From positions 1 through 64,000 of the forward strand of contig DDPF01000005.1 of NCBI GenBank assembly GCA_002342065.1: 64,000 nt of DNA. Reading direction: 5' to 3'. This document shows, one piece after another, positions 8,318 to 17,140 of the stretch (positions within the stretch are counted from its first letter, which is position 1; each line of letters starts with the position of its first letter). Under the pieces are notes generated by a model, which did no database searches, was not told where the DNA came from, and saw only the letters and a list, made by a program, of their open reading frames with translations. This DNA comes from Bacteroidetes bacterium UBA2475 (GTDB taxonomy: Bacteria > Bacteroidota > Bacteroidia > B-17B0 > Aurantibacillaceae). Made by a program: the position numbers and the translations under genes.

Positions 8318-9361
8318 TCAATTTAAAGCCTCGGGTGTAAGCGGCGTGCCTTTTTTATGATCCTTTTTCGCTTTTTTTCCCAAAAGGCCCAGATAGAATC
8401 GTGGATGCAGACCATCTCCAGGCCTTATTACCCTTATGTTCTTTTCTGAGAAGATGTCACCAGCTTTAATATCTTCTGCTACATAAATGGAGCGCTTAAA
8501 GAATACACTTTTACTTTCGCTTTCCTGAATACCGATCTGAACTTTTCCTAAAGCTAAAAAAGCCCTTTCCGTTTCAATAACCAAAGCTTTTAATTCTTCT
8601 GGTTCTAATGAGAAAGCAGAATCCACACCACCATCGGCACGGCGAAGTGTGAAATGTTTTTCTATGATCCTTGCACCTAAAGCAACTGCAGCAACAGACG
8701 CGCCAATGCCCATGGTGTGATCAGAAAGACCAATGATACAATTATGTAATTTCGCTAAATGAGGAATGGTATTTAAATTTGTGTTTTCGGGAGTAGCAGG
8801 GTAGGTACTGGTACATTTTAATAAAATAAGCTCTTTGCATCCTGCATCACGCAATACTTTCACGCTTTCTGCAACATCTTCTGCAGACGATACACCTGTT
8901 GAAACAATAACAGGCTTTCCTGTTTTTGCCACCTTAATTAATAAAGGGTGATGTGTGTTCTCGAATGAAGCAATTTTATAGAGAGGCACATTTAATGTTT
9001 CTAAAAAATCAACAGCAGTTTCATCAAAGGGTGAACTAAAAGCGATCATGCCTTTTTCTTTGGCGCGATCAAAAATAGCTTTGTGCCATTCCCAGGGTGT
9101 GTAGGCTTCTTTATAAAGATCATGCAGCTCTTTCCCATTCCATAACGATTTAGGATCGTTAATAGTGTAAGCGCCCTTCATGGTAATAGTATCTGCTGTA
9201 TAGGTCTGTAATTTTAAGGCATGCGCACCGGCTGCAGCTGCTGCATCAACCAATTGTAATGCACGTTCAAGCGATTGATTGTGGTTACCACTCATCTCTG
9301 CAATAACAAAGGGCTTTTGACTATTGCCTATAATTATATTCCCTATTTTAATGTTATCCAT
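8318..9361 (-). CDS. pseI: Pseudaminic acid synthase (NeuB family)
   Basis: A 347-residue cytosolic enzyme that condenses 6-deoxy-2,4-diacetamido-altrose with phosphoenolpyruvate to give pseudaminic acid. The N-terminal TIM barrel begins with PFVIAEMSGNHNQSLERAL and contains AHALKLQTYTADTITM, KIASFENTHHPLL and GLSDHTMG. The metal-binding HFTLRRADGGVDSAFSLEP segment is present, and the C-terminal 60 residues form a SAF/antifreeze-like domain (SIYVAEDIKAGDIF). The AEMSGNHN form and the gene neighbours favour PseI over sialic acid or legionaminic acid synthase. It starts 3 bases after the stop of pseH and belongs to the same operon. Confidence 0.92.
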   Translation of the reverse strand: MDNIKIGNIIIGNSQKPFVIAEMSGNHNQSLERALQLVDAAAAAGAHALKLQTYTADTITMKGAYTINDPKSLWNGKELHDLYKEAYTPWEWHKAIFDRAKEKGMIAFSSPFDETAVDFLETLNVPLYKIASFENTHHPLLIKVAKTGKPVIVSTGVSSAEDVAESVKVLRDAGCKELILLKCTSTYPATPENTNLNTIPHLAKLHNCIIGLSDHTMGIGASVAAVALGARIIEKHFTLRRADGGVDSAFSLEPEELKALVIETERAFLALGKVQIGIQESESKSVFFKRSIYVAEDIKAGDIFSEKNIRVIRPGDGLHPRFYLGLLGKKAKKDHKKGTPLTPEALN

Positions 9362-9364
9362 TTT

Positions 9365-9820
9365 TTATTTTTTGAAAATGTGGCATTTATGTTCACCAAC
9401 TTTTACTTCATCGATCTTTATAAAATTTGCAGAGCTAAATAATTTTAAAGAAGCAGTATTTTCTTCTTTTACATACGCCATGATCTTTGCGGCCGGAAAT
9501 TGTTTTAAATAATCGTCAGTGGCCTGGTTAAGCATTTGCTCCCCAAAACCTTTTCCCCTTTGTTTTTCATCTATCGAGATCCCAATAACAACTTCCTCAT
9601 TTGTTTTATCTATTCGTACTTGTCCTACCGGAATATCCTGCTCATTTAAAAATAAATAAAAAAAACAATCAGCAGAATTTAATTTATTGGTGAACCATTT
9701 AATGTGTTGTTCGTAATTGATCTCTGAACTATTAAAAGAATTTTCTCTTACAATTTTATCGTTAGCCCAATTAAAATATAATTGAGCATCTTCTATCTTA
9801 GCCTTACGAAATTTGATCAT
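9365..9820 (-). CDS. pseH: GNAT acetyltransferase, PseH-type
   Basis: A 151-residue GNAT-fold enzyme. It has the opening IKFRKAKIEDAQLYFNWAND typical of PseH/RimJ-like proteins, and the acetyl-CoA loop segment VVIGISIDEKQRGKGFGEQML, with the R/QxxGxG/A-type signature at KQRGKGFG. In the pathway it N-acetylates the 4-amino group of UDP-4-amino-4,6-dideoxy-altrosamine. The assignment to this step rests on its position between pseG and pseI; by sequence alone it is a GNAT enzyme of amino-sugar type. Its ATG overlaps the pseG stop by 4 bases, suggesting translational coupling. Confidence 0.85.
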   Translation of the reverse strand: MIKFRKAKIEDAQLYFNWANDKIVRENSFNSSEINYEQHIKWFTNKLNSADCFFYLFLNEQDIPVGQVRIDKTNEEVVIGISIDEKQRGKGFGEQMLNQATDDYLKQFPAAKIMAYVKEENTASLKLFSSANFIKIDEVKVGEHKCHIFKK

Positions 9821-10848
9821 GCGGCTAATTCTTTTATAAGTTTAATAATTCGTTCACCTGATAGCCCATCAATTAATTGCTTTTGTAAATTTAGCATTTT
9901 ATTAATTGCTGTTTCGTTATTCAGGTTCTCTTCTGTTACTTGTTTTATTTTTTTAACGGAGATATCGTTTAAATTTTCAAGATCAAAAATGTAGCCATTT
10001 GTTTTAAGACTCTCGTATATTGCCAACTGGTTATCTGCCGAATATCCTGCAAAAACAGGCTTGTTAAGCGCTATTAATTCTAAACAAGTGGTGCTGCAAG
10101 GCGCAAAGGCTGAGTCGCAATTTTCCATCAGGTTCAACATTTCATTTTCTGACAGGTTCGAAAATAAACTAATTTTCTTCTCCGAACTTTCAATAAAATG
10201 GACAAGTCTTTCTTTGTGTGGATAGGCCGCTCCAAAAACAATGTCAATTTTTTCAATTTGGGGTAGCGAAAGTAGCGCTTCCAGAATTTTTAACGTAATA
10301 TTATTTTCGTCACTACCCCCAAGCGTGATCAACACTTTTTTTATTGCTGCAAATTTATTGTGTACTTTTTTTGCCTTTGCTAAAAACCCTTTTCTTAATA
10401 AAGCATATTCGGTGCCTAAATAAAGTGCGGAATAATCTTCTTTTTTATAGACCAAATTTTTTGCTGAAGGAGCGTGATTTAAAACCACATCAGCATACAT
10501 ATATTCTCTTGCCAGGTCATCAATGTAAACCAATTTTACACCAATGCTTTTTATTTTCTTTTGATATTCTGAATTAAATAAATAGCCATCAGCTATCATT
10601 AGAACAGATCCGGTATCATAATTTTTTTGTATCCACTCATATTCCGAAGCAATTTCAATATCTCCCGGAATATGTTTAACACTATAGCGGGATGGAATAA
10701 CGGCAGTAAAATTACTGAGTTTACTTAATAAGAATTCCGGAATAAAATTTTCTTCGAGCATTTCGGCAATGGCAATACAGCGATAAATATGGCCTAAACC
10801 AATTTGTGTATTTCCGTCAGCTCTTATTAAAATTTTTTTTTCGGGCAT
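9817..10848 (-). CDS. pseG: UDP-2,4-diacetamido-2,4,6-trideoxy-altropyranose hydrolase
   Basis: A 343-residue GT-B-fold hydrolase that removes UDP to give the free diacetamido sugar used by PseI. The N-terminus has the diagnostic ILIRADGNTQIGLGHIYRC; His in GLGHI is the proposed catalytic base in characterised PseG. The C-terminal domain has VLITLGGSDENN and LMENCDSAFAPCSTTCLELIAL, followed by KPVFAGYSADNQ, typical of the UDP-binding half. The length is at the upper end of the family (about 270-340). It lies 22 bases after the methyltransferase gene in the operon. Confidence 0.92.
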   Translation of the reverse strand: MPEKKILIRADGNTQIGLGHIYRCIAIAEMLEENFIPEFLLSKLSNFTAVIPSRYSVKHIPGDIEIASEYEWIQKNYDTGSVLMIADGYLFNSEYQKKIKSIGVKLVYIDDLAREYMYADVVLNHAPSAKNLVYKKEDYSALYLGTEYALLRKGFLAKAKKVHNKFAAIKKVLITLGGSDENNITLKILEALLSLPQIEKIDIVFGAAYPHKERLVHFIESSEKKISLFSNLSENEMLNLMENCDSAFAPCSTTCLELIALNKPVFAGYSADNQLAIYESLKTNGYIFDLENLNDISVKKIKQVTEENLNNETAINKMLNLQKQLIDGLSGERIIKLIKELAA

Positions 10849-10870
10849 TAGAAATTTTCCGGTGGATTAA

Positions 10871-11488
10871 TTATTTTTTTAAAAGGAACCAGGTAATGTC
10901 ATCTTGTGGAAACGATGGGTCACGTTTGTAAGCAAAACCATAGTCTACTAAAACAAGGTCTGAATACTTTTCCATTAACTCACCTGCAAAATCTCTTTTA
11001 AATAAACGGTCTGTGTGCCCTCTGTAATTAATAGTTACCGGTGCCGGATTGTAATATTCGCAAACGAGGATGTATTTTGTTGATGCCTGGTAAAGTTTTT
11101 CGTAAACTGTATTCAGCATATCCGGATTGATATGGATCAAAACCCCTTTTATTAAACTCACTTCAAATTTAGTTGCAGCGTTATAATCGAATATAGAAGT
11201 ATTTGAAACATTTTCTGTACCAATTTCTGTTGCCAATTCTGTAGCTGCAGTTTTATTGATCTCTATACCATGTAATTTTATACCCGGGTATAATAAACGC
11301 AAAGCTTTTAAATTCATTCCTACGTTTGCTCCAAACTCTATTACAGAGGCGGGCTTTGCAGCTGATCCTAATGCTTTAGAAAAGAAGTTTAAATTAGATG
11401 CCAATAATTCTTCGCTATTGTTTCTTGAAATGTATTCTTTGCCAAAATCTCCGGCCCAAAATTCTTCCTGTTCGGTTTTATAACCCAT
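10871..11488 (-). CDS. Pseudaminic-acid-cluster-associated SAM methyltransferase
   Basis: A 205-residue class I methyltransferase. It begins with KTEQEEFWAGDFGKEYISRN, an N-terminus characteristic of the methylase family found beside pse genes (I recall a TIGRFAM family of pseudaminic acid biosynthesis-associated methylases). Motif I is VIEFGANVGMNLKAL, with the acidic residue at GIEINKTA. Later parts include SLIKGVLIHINPDML and YILVCEYYNPAP. Its role is unproven; it may methylate the nonulosonate or an adjacent sugar. The start overlaps the end of pseF by 11 bases. Confidence 0.85.
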   Translation of the reverse strand: MGYKTEQEEFWAGDFGKEYISRNNSEELLASNLNFFSKALGSAAKPASVIEFGANVGMNLKALRLLYPGIKLHGIEINKTAATELATEIGTENVSNTSIFDYNAATKFEVSLIKGVLIHINPDMLNTVYEKLYQASTKYILVCEYYNPAPVTINYRGHTDRLFKRDFAGELMEKYSDLVLVDYGFAYKRDPSFPQDDITWFLLKK

Positions 11489-12182
11489 CTTTTGTTTTAT
11501 TAATAAGTTTAAATTTTAATTGCGCCAATTCCCAATCCATCAAATTATCAATATCCTGTACTTCCATCTCGTTTAAAATTATTGAGCCTGAATTATCAGA
11601 ATATATTTTTTTATTTAATTGAAATGTTTCTGTTCTTAACCAATAAAATTGACCTGCATCATAATACGCTGGCGTTAAGTCCTGAGAGCGAACATTCATG
11701 GTTTCAGGAGAGATCATTTTTAGTTTTTCGTTCTCATCAATGATCAAAGCGCGTTGAATAGCTGAACTGAATTTGCAAACAGGAAAAACCGTATCCAACT
11801 TTTGATCTATTAATTTCTGGTAGCTTTTAGTAAGATTTTCGATACTAATAAATGGTGCTGTTGGATAAATGCAACAAACGTTTTTAAATTGTTTGTTTAT
11901 ATTCTTTAAACTATCCAATACTTCAATAATAACATCTGCAGTTGTTGAATGATCGTCAGATGTTTTTTTGCTTCTCATAAATGGGACTTGCGCACCATAT
12001 TTTGTAGCTACCTGCGCAATTTCATCATCATCGGTTGAGACCATAACGTAATCAAACAAATTCGATCTTAAAGCGGTTTCAATGGAATAAGCAATAATAG
12101 GTTTACCTAAAAAATCTTTTATATTTTTTCGGGGAATTCTTTTACTGCCGCCACGCGCTATGATGATCGCTACATTAGCCAT
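11478..12182 (-). CDS. pseF: Pseudaminic acid cytidylyltransferase
   Basis: A 234-residue nucleotidyltransferase that activates pseudaminic acid as CMP-Pse. It shows the CMP-sugar synthetase signature IIIARGGSKRIPRKNIKDFLGKP (the nucleotide-binding loop with Arg and Lys), then VMVSTDDDEIAQVA, CCIYPTAPFI and YDAGQFYWLR. The DDDE and late acidic residues are the expected metal-binding positions. Length and order match PseF rather than NeuA, which usually has other C-terminal features. It sits 5 bases downstream of pseB and overlaps the following methylase gene. Confidence 0.92.
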   Translation of the reverse strand: MANVAIIIARGGSKRIPRKNIKDFLGKPIIAYSIETALRSNLFDYVMVSTDDDEIAQVATKYGAQVPFMRSKKTSDDHSTTADVIIEVLDSLKNINKQFKNVCCIYPTAPFISIENLTKSYQKLIDQKLDTVFPVCKFSSAIQRALIIDENEKLKMISPETMNVRSQDLTPAYYDAGQFYWLRTETFQLNKKIYSDNSGSIILNEMEVQDIDNLMDWELAQLKFKLINKTKDGL

Positions 12183-12187
12183 TTTAA

Positions 12188-13198
12188 TTACGGTTTAAAC
12201 GCAGGGTCTACATGTTCAATTATTAATTTCCTTAAACTATCAATGGTCTCCCATTCGGTATTATTTTCAGAAGTGTAATGAAAGCCTTGTTTAACCAGTT
12301 TTGCATTAAAGTTTTTAATGTATTCATCTAAATTAAAGACAGGTCTTTGAGGTAAAATAACATAATATTTTCCCAGATCATAAGTTGTGAATGAATCAGA
12401 GCTGGTGATCATCTCTTCATGAATTTTTTCTCCCGGCCTTATACCGCTTATTTTGTGTTCACAATTTGGAGCAACAGCTTTTGCTACATCCATAATTTTA
12501 TAAGAAGGGATCTTTGGAACAAATAATTCTCCGCCCCAGGCAGTTTCTAGCGCATGTAAAACCATATCAACACCGCCTTTTAAAGTAATATTAAAACGCG
12601 TCATGTTCTCATCTGTAATTGGTAAAACGCCATTTTTCTTTTGGTTTAAAAAGAAAGGAATTACAGAACCATTAGAACCCATTACATTACCATAACGTAC
12701 TACCGAAAATTTAAGATCTCTTTTTCCACGGATACCGTTTGCTGCAATAAATAATTTATCGGAAGTTAATTTTGTAGCGCCGTATAAATTAATTGGTGCG
12801 CAGGCTTTGTCGGTAGATAGCGCAACTACTTTACTTACGTTTGTATCCAGGCAGGCTTTAATAACATTTTCGGCTCCACCAATATTTGTTTTCACACACT
12901 CATCGGGATTGTATTCGGCAATATGAACATGTTTCATTGCCGCAGCGTGAATTACGTAATCAATGCCCTCCATTGCTCTTTTTAACCTATCAAAGTCACG
13001 CACATCGCCAATAAAATAACGTATGGCGGAATATTGCGCAGATGGAAATTCCTGGTCCATTTGAAATTGCTTTTGCTCATCTCTTGAGAAGATAACAAGG
13101 CGTTTAACATCCGGCCATTTTTGAAGTATCGTTCTGGTTAATTCTTTTCCTAACGATCCTGTACCGCCTGTAATTAATATTGATTTATTTGATAACAT
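12188..13198 (-). CDS. pseB: UDP-N-acetylglucosamine 4,6-dehydratase (inverting)
   Basis: A 336-residue extended short-chain dehydrogenase/reductase that carries out the first step of the pseudaminic pathway. The Rossmann motif is ILITGGTGSLGKELTR; DVRDFDRL and VIHAAAMKHVHIAEYNP are strongly conserved in PseB/FlaA1. The catalytic region contains ALSTDKACAPINLYGATK with the YxxxK pair, here in the soluble short form without membrane helices. FNITLKGGVDMVL and SGIRPGEKIHEEMI complete the match. The product normally goes to PseC, an aminotransferase; no such gene lies in this window. Confidence 0.94.
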   Translation of the reverse strand: MLSNKSILITGGTGSLGKELTRTILQKWPDVKRLVIFSRDEQKQFQMDQEFPSAQYSAIRYFIGDVRDFDRLKRAMEGIDYVIHAAAMKHVHIAEYNPDECVKTNIGGAENVIKACLDTNVSKVVALSTDKACAPINLYGATKLTSDKLFIAANGIRGKRDLKFSVVRYGNVMGSNGSVIPFFLNQKKNGVLPITDENMTRFNITLKGGVDMVLHALETAWGGELFVPKIPSYKIMDVAKAVAPNCEHKISGIRPGEKIHEEMITSSDSFTTYDLGKYYVILPQRPVFNLDEYIKNFNAKLVKQGFHYTSENNTEWETIDSLRKLIIEHVDPAFKP

Positions 13199-13209
13199 CT
13201 TTTGACTTA

Positions 13210-14241
13210 TTAATTTTTAAATTTAAAGTTAGCCGAGTAAATTTTATTGTTTGCACAAAAAGTTTTAAACTCTTCAGAGGCATTTTCTATAACAAATTTA
13301 GGGTAATTTGCGCCAAACATAGAGCTGGTATATTCAAACTCTAAAACCAGTCTGTGACCGGTTTTTAAAGGTGTGCCTTTATGCCAGCATTTTGTATCTT
13401 CGGCAAACATAGCGCCCGCTTCTCCTAAAATTACAACAAGATCTTCTGCTTTGTAATGACCAATTAAATCGTTATCGGGAATTCTTACATATCCTCTGTC
13501 TAATAACTCTTGTTGTTTTGCTCCGGGTAAATGTGAGCCTTTTATCAAACGGTGCGGACCATTATCTGCTGTTACATCATTTAAGTAAATAAATATTTTG
13601 AGCCATTTTATCCTGTCAAGATCAAAATGGTATAGTTGCGCTGCTTCCCCTGACGCTTCTTTTAAAAAAGTTGTAGACCACCACATAGCCGGGAAATCAA
13701 AGATAGGCTCGCAACCCAAATAATTTCTTGCAACATTGATGAAAACAGGATCCATAATTAATTGTTGTATATCCGGGTTGTTTACAAGATCGTTTTGCTC
13801 AAAACGGTAAATTTCAGATACAGGATTTTTTGGATCGTAAACAATTTTTTTATCGTATTTAGGAGCCGTTAATGCAGTTGCTTTAAGCGCGTAATTATAT
13901 ATTTTAGAAACTAATTCAGGATCTGCCTTTTTAGTAAAACCAACGTAGCCGTTTTTATTAAGGGTTGTATTTAAGTTCTCAAAGTCTTTTTGATCAATAG
14001 TTCCGGGAACACCGGTTAAAGGTCCGTTGATCTTTTTAGGTGGATTTTCTACAATTAATTCTTTATGCGCTTTCTCATTAAATTTTCCGTTGGTAGAGCA
14101 GTAGAGGTCTAGTAAGGCTGTATAACCTTCAGGGCTTGTTGTGCCTGTTTTTTTGAAGTGGGCATAAGCTTCTGCAAAGATCTTTTTGTTCTTTGCCTTG
14201 GTTTTTATTTTCTGTCTTAGCCTATATATTAAAGTTCTCAT
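13210..14241 (-). CDS. Phytanoyl-CoA dioxygenase-family (PhyH) Fe(II)/2-oxoglutarate oxygenase
   Basis: A 343-residue cytosolic oxygenase. The double-stranded beta-helix part contains AQLYHFDLDRIKWLK, giving the HxD iron ligands, then FIYLNDVTADNGPHRLIKGSH, and finally CWHKGTPLKTGHRLVLEFEY with the distal His and the Arg that binds 2-oxoglutarate. All expected ligands are present, so it should be active. The N-terminal 90 residues are helical and basic. The position between two methyltransferases and pseB suggests hydroxylation of a sugar or a polymer end group, but the substrate cannot be read from the sequence. Confidence 0.82.
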   Translation of the reverse strand: MRTLIYRLRQKIKTKAKNKKIFAEAYAHFKKTGTTSPEGYTALLDLYCSTNGKFNEKAHKELIVENPPKKINGPLTGVPGTIDQKDFENLNTTLNKNGYVGFTKKADPELVSKIYNYALKATALTAPKYDKKIVYDPKNPVSEIYRFEQNDLVNNPDIQQLIMDPVFINVARNYLGCEPIFDFPAMWWSTTFLKEASGEAAQLYHFDLDRIKWLKIFIYLNDVTADNGPHRLIKGSHLPGAKQQELLDRGYVRIPDNDLIGHYKAEDLVVILGEAGAMFAEDTKCWHKGTPLKTGHRLVLEFEYTSSMFGANYPKFVIENASEEFKTFCANNKIYSANFKFKN

Positions 14242-14250
14242 TACATTAAT

Positions 14251-14982
14251 TTATTTTGAAAGCATTTTTGAGATCACAACACAACGTGCATCATTTTCGT
14301 AATCATGATCGAATTCAACAAACACTTTATTTTTTGCAGCTGCATCCAAAACCTTTTTTATTTCACCAGTTGAATTAAGCGTATTAACCCTTGGCGGTTT
14401 AATTCCTTCAGCATCCTGATTAACATTATAGTCAAGGCCGACGCCTAATAAACCACCGTCTTTCAAAATCCTGTTACATTCTTTAAATACTGTTAATGGA
14501 TCTTTTGAGTAGCTTATCATCCAGCCAAGCAACACTACATCATAAGTTTTTTCAGGGAAACCGGTGTTATGAATATCACCAATAAGAATATGTTTTGAGT
14601 ATGAGAAAAGATCTAAGCCAACTGTATTAGTAAAACCATAAGCTTTTAACCATAAAATATCATCTTCAGAACGGCAACCCACAACAAGTATTTTAACCGA
14701 CTCGCGGTTATTCCTGAAATACGATACAAGCGGGTAAATAAGTAATTCCATGCGTCCTTCGCAGCCAAAAGCTGCACGCTTAAAATTAAAAGCCGATAAA
14801 TTATGTTTTACGGTTAACTCCCCAATACTTTCATTTTCATAATTCCCGAATTTCATATTTTTTTTAAGGAACATGTAACGCAAATTCACAACAAAATAAC
14901 GGATGTCGTAATGTTTTAACAAAGACCAAAATGCCCTTCTTATTTTTTGAATTCTTAATAAGCGGTAGAAAAAGGTTTTCAT
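14251..14982 (-). CDS. Class I SAM-dependent methyltransferase (methyltransferase 11 type)
   Basis: A 243-residue protein. A basic N-terminal part of about 65 residues precedes a methyltransferase core: KILVVGCRSEDDILWL (motif I, with VGCRS in place of the usual D/E-x-G-x-G), TNTVGLDLFSY, YDVVLLGWMISYSKDPLTVF and ILKDGGLLGVGLDYN. It is a cytosolic enzyme, possibly acting on a polysaccharide or lipid-linked sugar. It sits between the ABC ATPase and the PhyH oxygenase with gaps under 10 bases. Methyltransferases in Wzm/Wzt loci often cap chain ends, which is a possible role here. Confidence 0.78.
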   Translation of the reverse strand: MKTFFYRLLRIQKIRRAFWSLLKHYDIRYFVVNLRYMFLKKNMKFGNYENESIGELTVKHNLSAFNFKRAAFGCEGRMELLIYPLVSYFRNNRESVKILVVGCRSEDDILWLKAYGFTNTVGLDLFSYSKHILIGDIHNTGFPEKTYDVVLLGWMISYSKDPLTVFKECNRILKDGGLLGVGLDYNVNQDAEGIKPPRVNTLNSTGEIKKVLDAAAKNKVFVEFDHDYENDARCVVISKMLSK

Positions 14983-14987
14983 TTTAT

Positions 14988-16259
14988 TTAGTCAATTTTT
15001 AAATTAAATGGAATAGTAACAAAGCCACTATTCTCGTGCACATCCATACTTATTGGGTTTATATTAAGCATTGGGATGTTTACATTATTATCCAACACAT
15101 CATAAAAGATCTTATACTCACTATTTGATAAAGTAAAGTACAGGCCGTATTGGCCGGGCCTTAAGGTTTTTTTAGGTAATGATACAGCAAAAGAAATTGT
15201 TTCATCTTTTGAAACCAATTTTTCGGTAATCACTATTTTAAAATTAGAGATCACTTCTTCTGAGAACGGATCGCGAACTGCTAAATAAAATCCAAGGCTA
15301 TTAGTATCCTTGGTGGCCGTTACTTTTATTTTAAAAGTTACCTCTTCATCATAATTAAATTCCCAACTTTCTTTTCCGTTGCGTATTGCTTTTAATTCTT
15401 CGAAAATTATATCACCTGTTCCTCTTTTTAATCGGTCTTCTAAGCCAATAGTTTTAAAATTTTCCGGTCGCGAAACCATCATGTATTTCTTAATACAATC
15501 TTCAATATTTCCTTTTATTTCTATCTGACCTTTATTTAATAATAAGCCTGTATTGCATAAATTTGAAATAGCCTGGATGTTGTGGCTTACAAATAATACT
15601 GTTCGTCCTTCTCCTGCAACATCTTTCATTTTACCTAAACATTTTTTCTGAAATTCTGCATCACCAACAGCAAGCACTTCATCAACTACTAAAATTTCAG
15701 GCTCTAAATGCGCAGCTACAGCAAAACCCAAACGCACCATCATACCTGATGAGTAACGTTTTACAGGAGTATCAATATATCTTTCAACACCGCTAAAATT
15801 AACTATCTCGTCAAATTTTTTGGTGATCTCTTGTTTGGTCATACCAAGTATGGCACCGTTCAAAAAAATATTTTCACGTCCTGTTAGTTCAGGATGAAAA
15901 CCAGTTCCTACTTCCAGTAACGCTGCTATTCTGCCGCGGATCTTTACTTTACCCGTTGTTGCAGTTGTTACCTGCGACAATATTTTTAATAAGGTTGATT
16001 TGCCTGCGCCGTTCTTGCCAATAATACCTAAGATCTCACCTTGCTTAACTTCAAAATTAATATCCTTTAGTGACCATACATAATCGCTGCTGCCTTTGCT
16101 ACTTCGGTCATTAGCCTCACCAACCTGTAAATACGGGTCTTCTTTTCCTCTGGCCATGTGCCACCACCGATTAAGGTCATGTGAGATGGTACCGGTGCCT
16201 AATTGCCCCAATCGGTATTGTTTTGAAATATTTATAGCTTTTAAAACTACTTTACTCAT
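14988..16259 (-). CDS. ABC polysaccharide exporter, ATP-binding subunit (Wzt-like)
   Basis: A 423-residue subunit. Residues about 1-260 are the nucleotide-binding domain: Walker A GIIGKNGAGKST, Q-loop region GRIAALLEVGTGFHPELTGREN, signature YSSGMMVRLGFAVAAHLEP, Walker B EILVVDEVL and switch His in LFVSHN. Residues about 280-423 form a beta-rich Wzt C-terminal domain that in characterised transporters recognises the glycan terminus. The NBD contains an insertion after residue 30 (WWHMARGKEDPYLQVGEAN), common in Bacteroidota homologues. It couples ATP hydrolysis to export of a polymer assembled in the cytoplasm, working with the permease encoded 5 bases upstream. Confidence 0.93.
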   Translation of the reverse strand: MSKVVLKAINISKQYRLGQLGTGTISHDLNRWWHMARGKEDPYLQVGEANDRSSKGSSDYVWSLKDINFEVKQGEILGIIGKNGAGKSTLLKILSQVTTATTGKVKIRGRIAALLEVGTGFHPELTGRENIFLNGAILGMTKQEITKKFDEIVNFSGVERYIDTPVKRYSSGMMVRLGFAVAAHLEPEILVVDEVLAVGDAEFQKKCLGKMKDVAGEGRTVLFVSHNIQAISNLCNTGLLLNKGQIEIKGNIEDCIKKYMMVSRPENFKTIGLEDRLKRGTGDIIFEELKAIRNGKESWEFNYDEEVTFKIKVTATKDTNSLGFYLAVRDPFSEEVISNFKIVITEKLVSKDETISFAVSLPKKTLRPGQYGLYFTLSNSEYKIFYDVLDNNVNIPMLNINPISMDVHENSGFVTIPFNLKID

Positions 16260-16264
16260 GGGCT

Positions 16265-17140
16265 TTAGACTGTATCCATAAAGGATTTTTCGACTTTATT
16301 AAAAACTATTAAACCTAAAAAGAGTATTACAATTGTAAATGAAATGCTATATCCTAAATATGACCATTCAAATTCACCCACACCTAAAAAGGCTTTTTTA
16401 AATGTTTCGATTATACCGGTAACGGGGTTGGCAAGAAGGATCCACTTATATTGTGGATATTTTACCGATACGAGAGACAATGGAAAAACAATTGGCGATG
16501 CATACATCAGCAGTTGCACCCCAAAGGTGATCAAAAATTTAAGGTCACGGTACTTGGTGGTCATCGATGTAATAATGATACCGAAACCAAGTCCTAAAAA
16601 GCCCATGATCAAAATAAGAACCGGTACCAAAAGAATATAAATAGTTGGATGAATAATAGAGGTTGTTGCAAAATAATACAACCAAACGATCATGAATAAT
16701 AAAAACTGTATTCCTAATTTTACGAGGTTAGAAAGTACAATCGATAAAGGAACGATCATGCGAGGAAAATAGACTTTTCCAAAAACACTCGCGTTAGCAG
16801 TAAATGTATCGGCAGTTTTGGTTAAAGTATCTGAAAAATAATTCCACAAAGTGATGCCACACATGTAAAACAAAAATGGCGGCATTCCTTCGGTGGATAT
16901 ATTTGCCAGAAAACCGAAAATAATAGCGTAAGTAAGTGATGTAATTATTGGCTGAAGAAAGAACCACATCGGGCCAAGAATTGTTTGCTTATAAACAGAA
17001 ACAAAATCGCGACGTACAAATAAGAATAAAAGGTCTTTAAAGCGAATTATCTGCGAAAGACCCAAAGAATACCAACTTGTTTTGGGTTCTAATACAAGGT
17101 CCCAGGCTTCGTTATCGTCTTCAATTTCTTTATTGGTCAT
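16265..17140 (-). CDS. ABC-2 polysaccharide export permease (Wzm-like)
   Basis: A 291-residue inner-membrane protein with about six hydrophobic helices (for example PFLFYMCGITLWNYFSD, FLLFMIVWLYYFATTS, ILLVPVLILIMGFLGLGFG). The short cytoplasmic N-terminus contains RDFVSVYKQTILGPMWFFLQP, the typical amphipathic start of ABC-2 O-antigen or capsule exporters, and IITSMTTKYRDLKFLITFGVQLL is a family hallmark. It is the first gene of the minus-strand operon, so the promoter should lie in the 313-base gap shared with the divergent glycosyltransferase operon. Confidence 0.93.
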   Translation of the reverse strand: MTNKEIEDDNEAWDLVLEPKTSWYSLGLSQIIRFKDLLFLFVRRDFVSVYKQTILGPMWFFLQPIITSLTYAIIFGFLANISTEGMPPFLFYMCGITLWNYFSDTLTKTADTFTANASVFGKVYFPRMIVPLSIVLSNLVKLGIQFLLFMIVWLYYFATTSIIHPTIYILLVPVLILIMGFLGLGFGIIITSMTTKYRDLKFLITFGVQLLMYASPIVFPLSLVSVKYPQYKWILLANPVTGIIETFKKAFLGVGEFEWSYLGYSISFTIVILFLGLIVFNKVEKSFMDTV

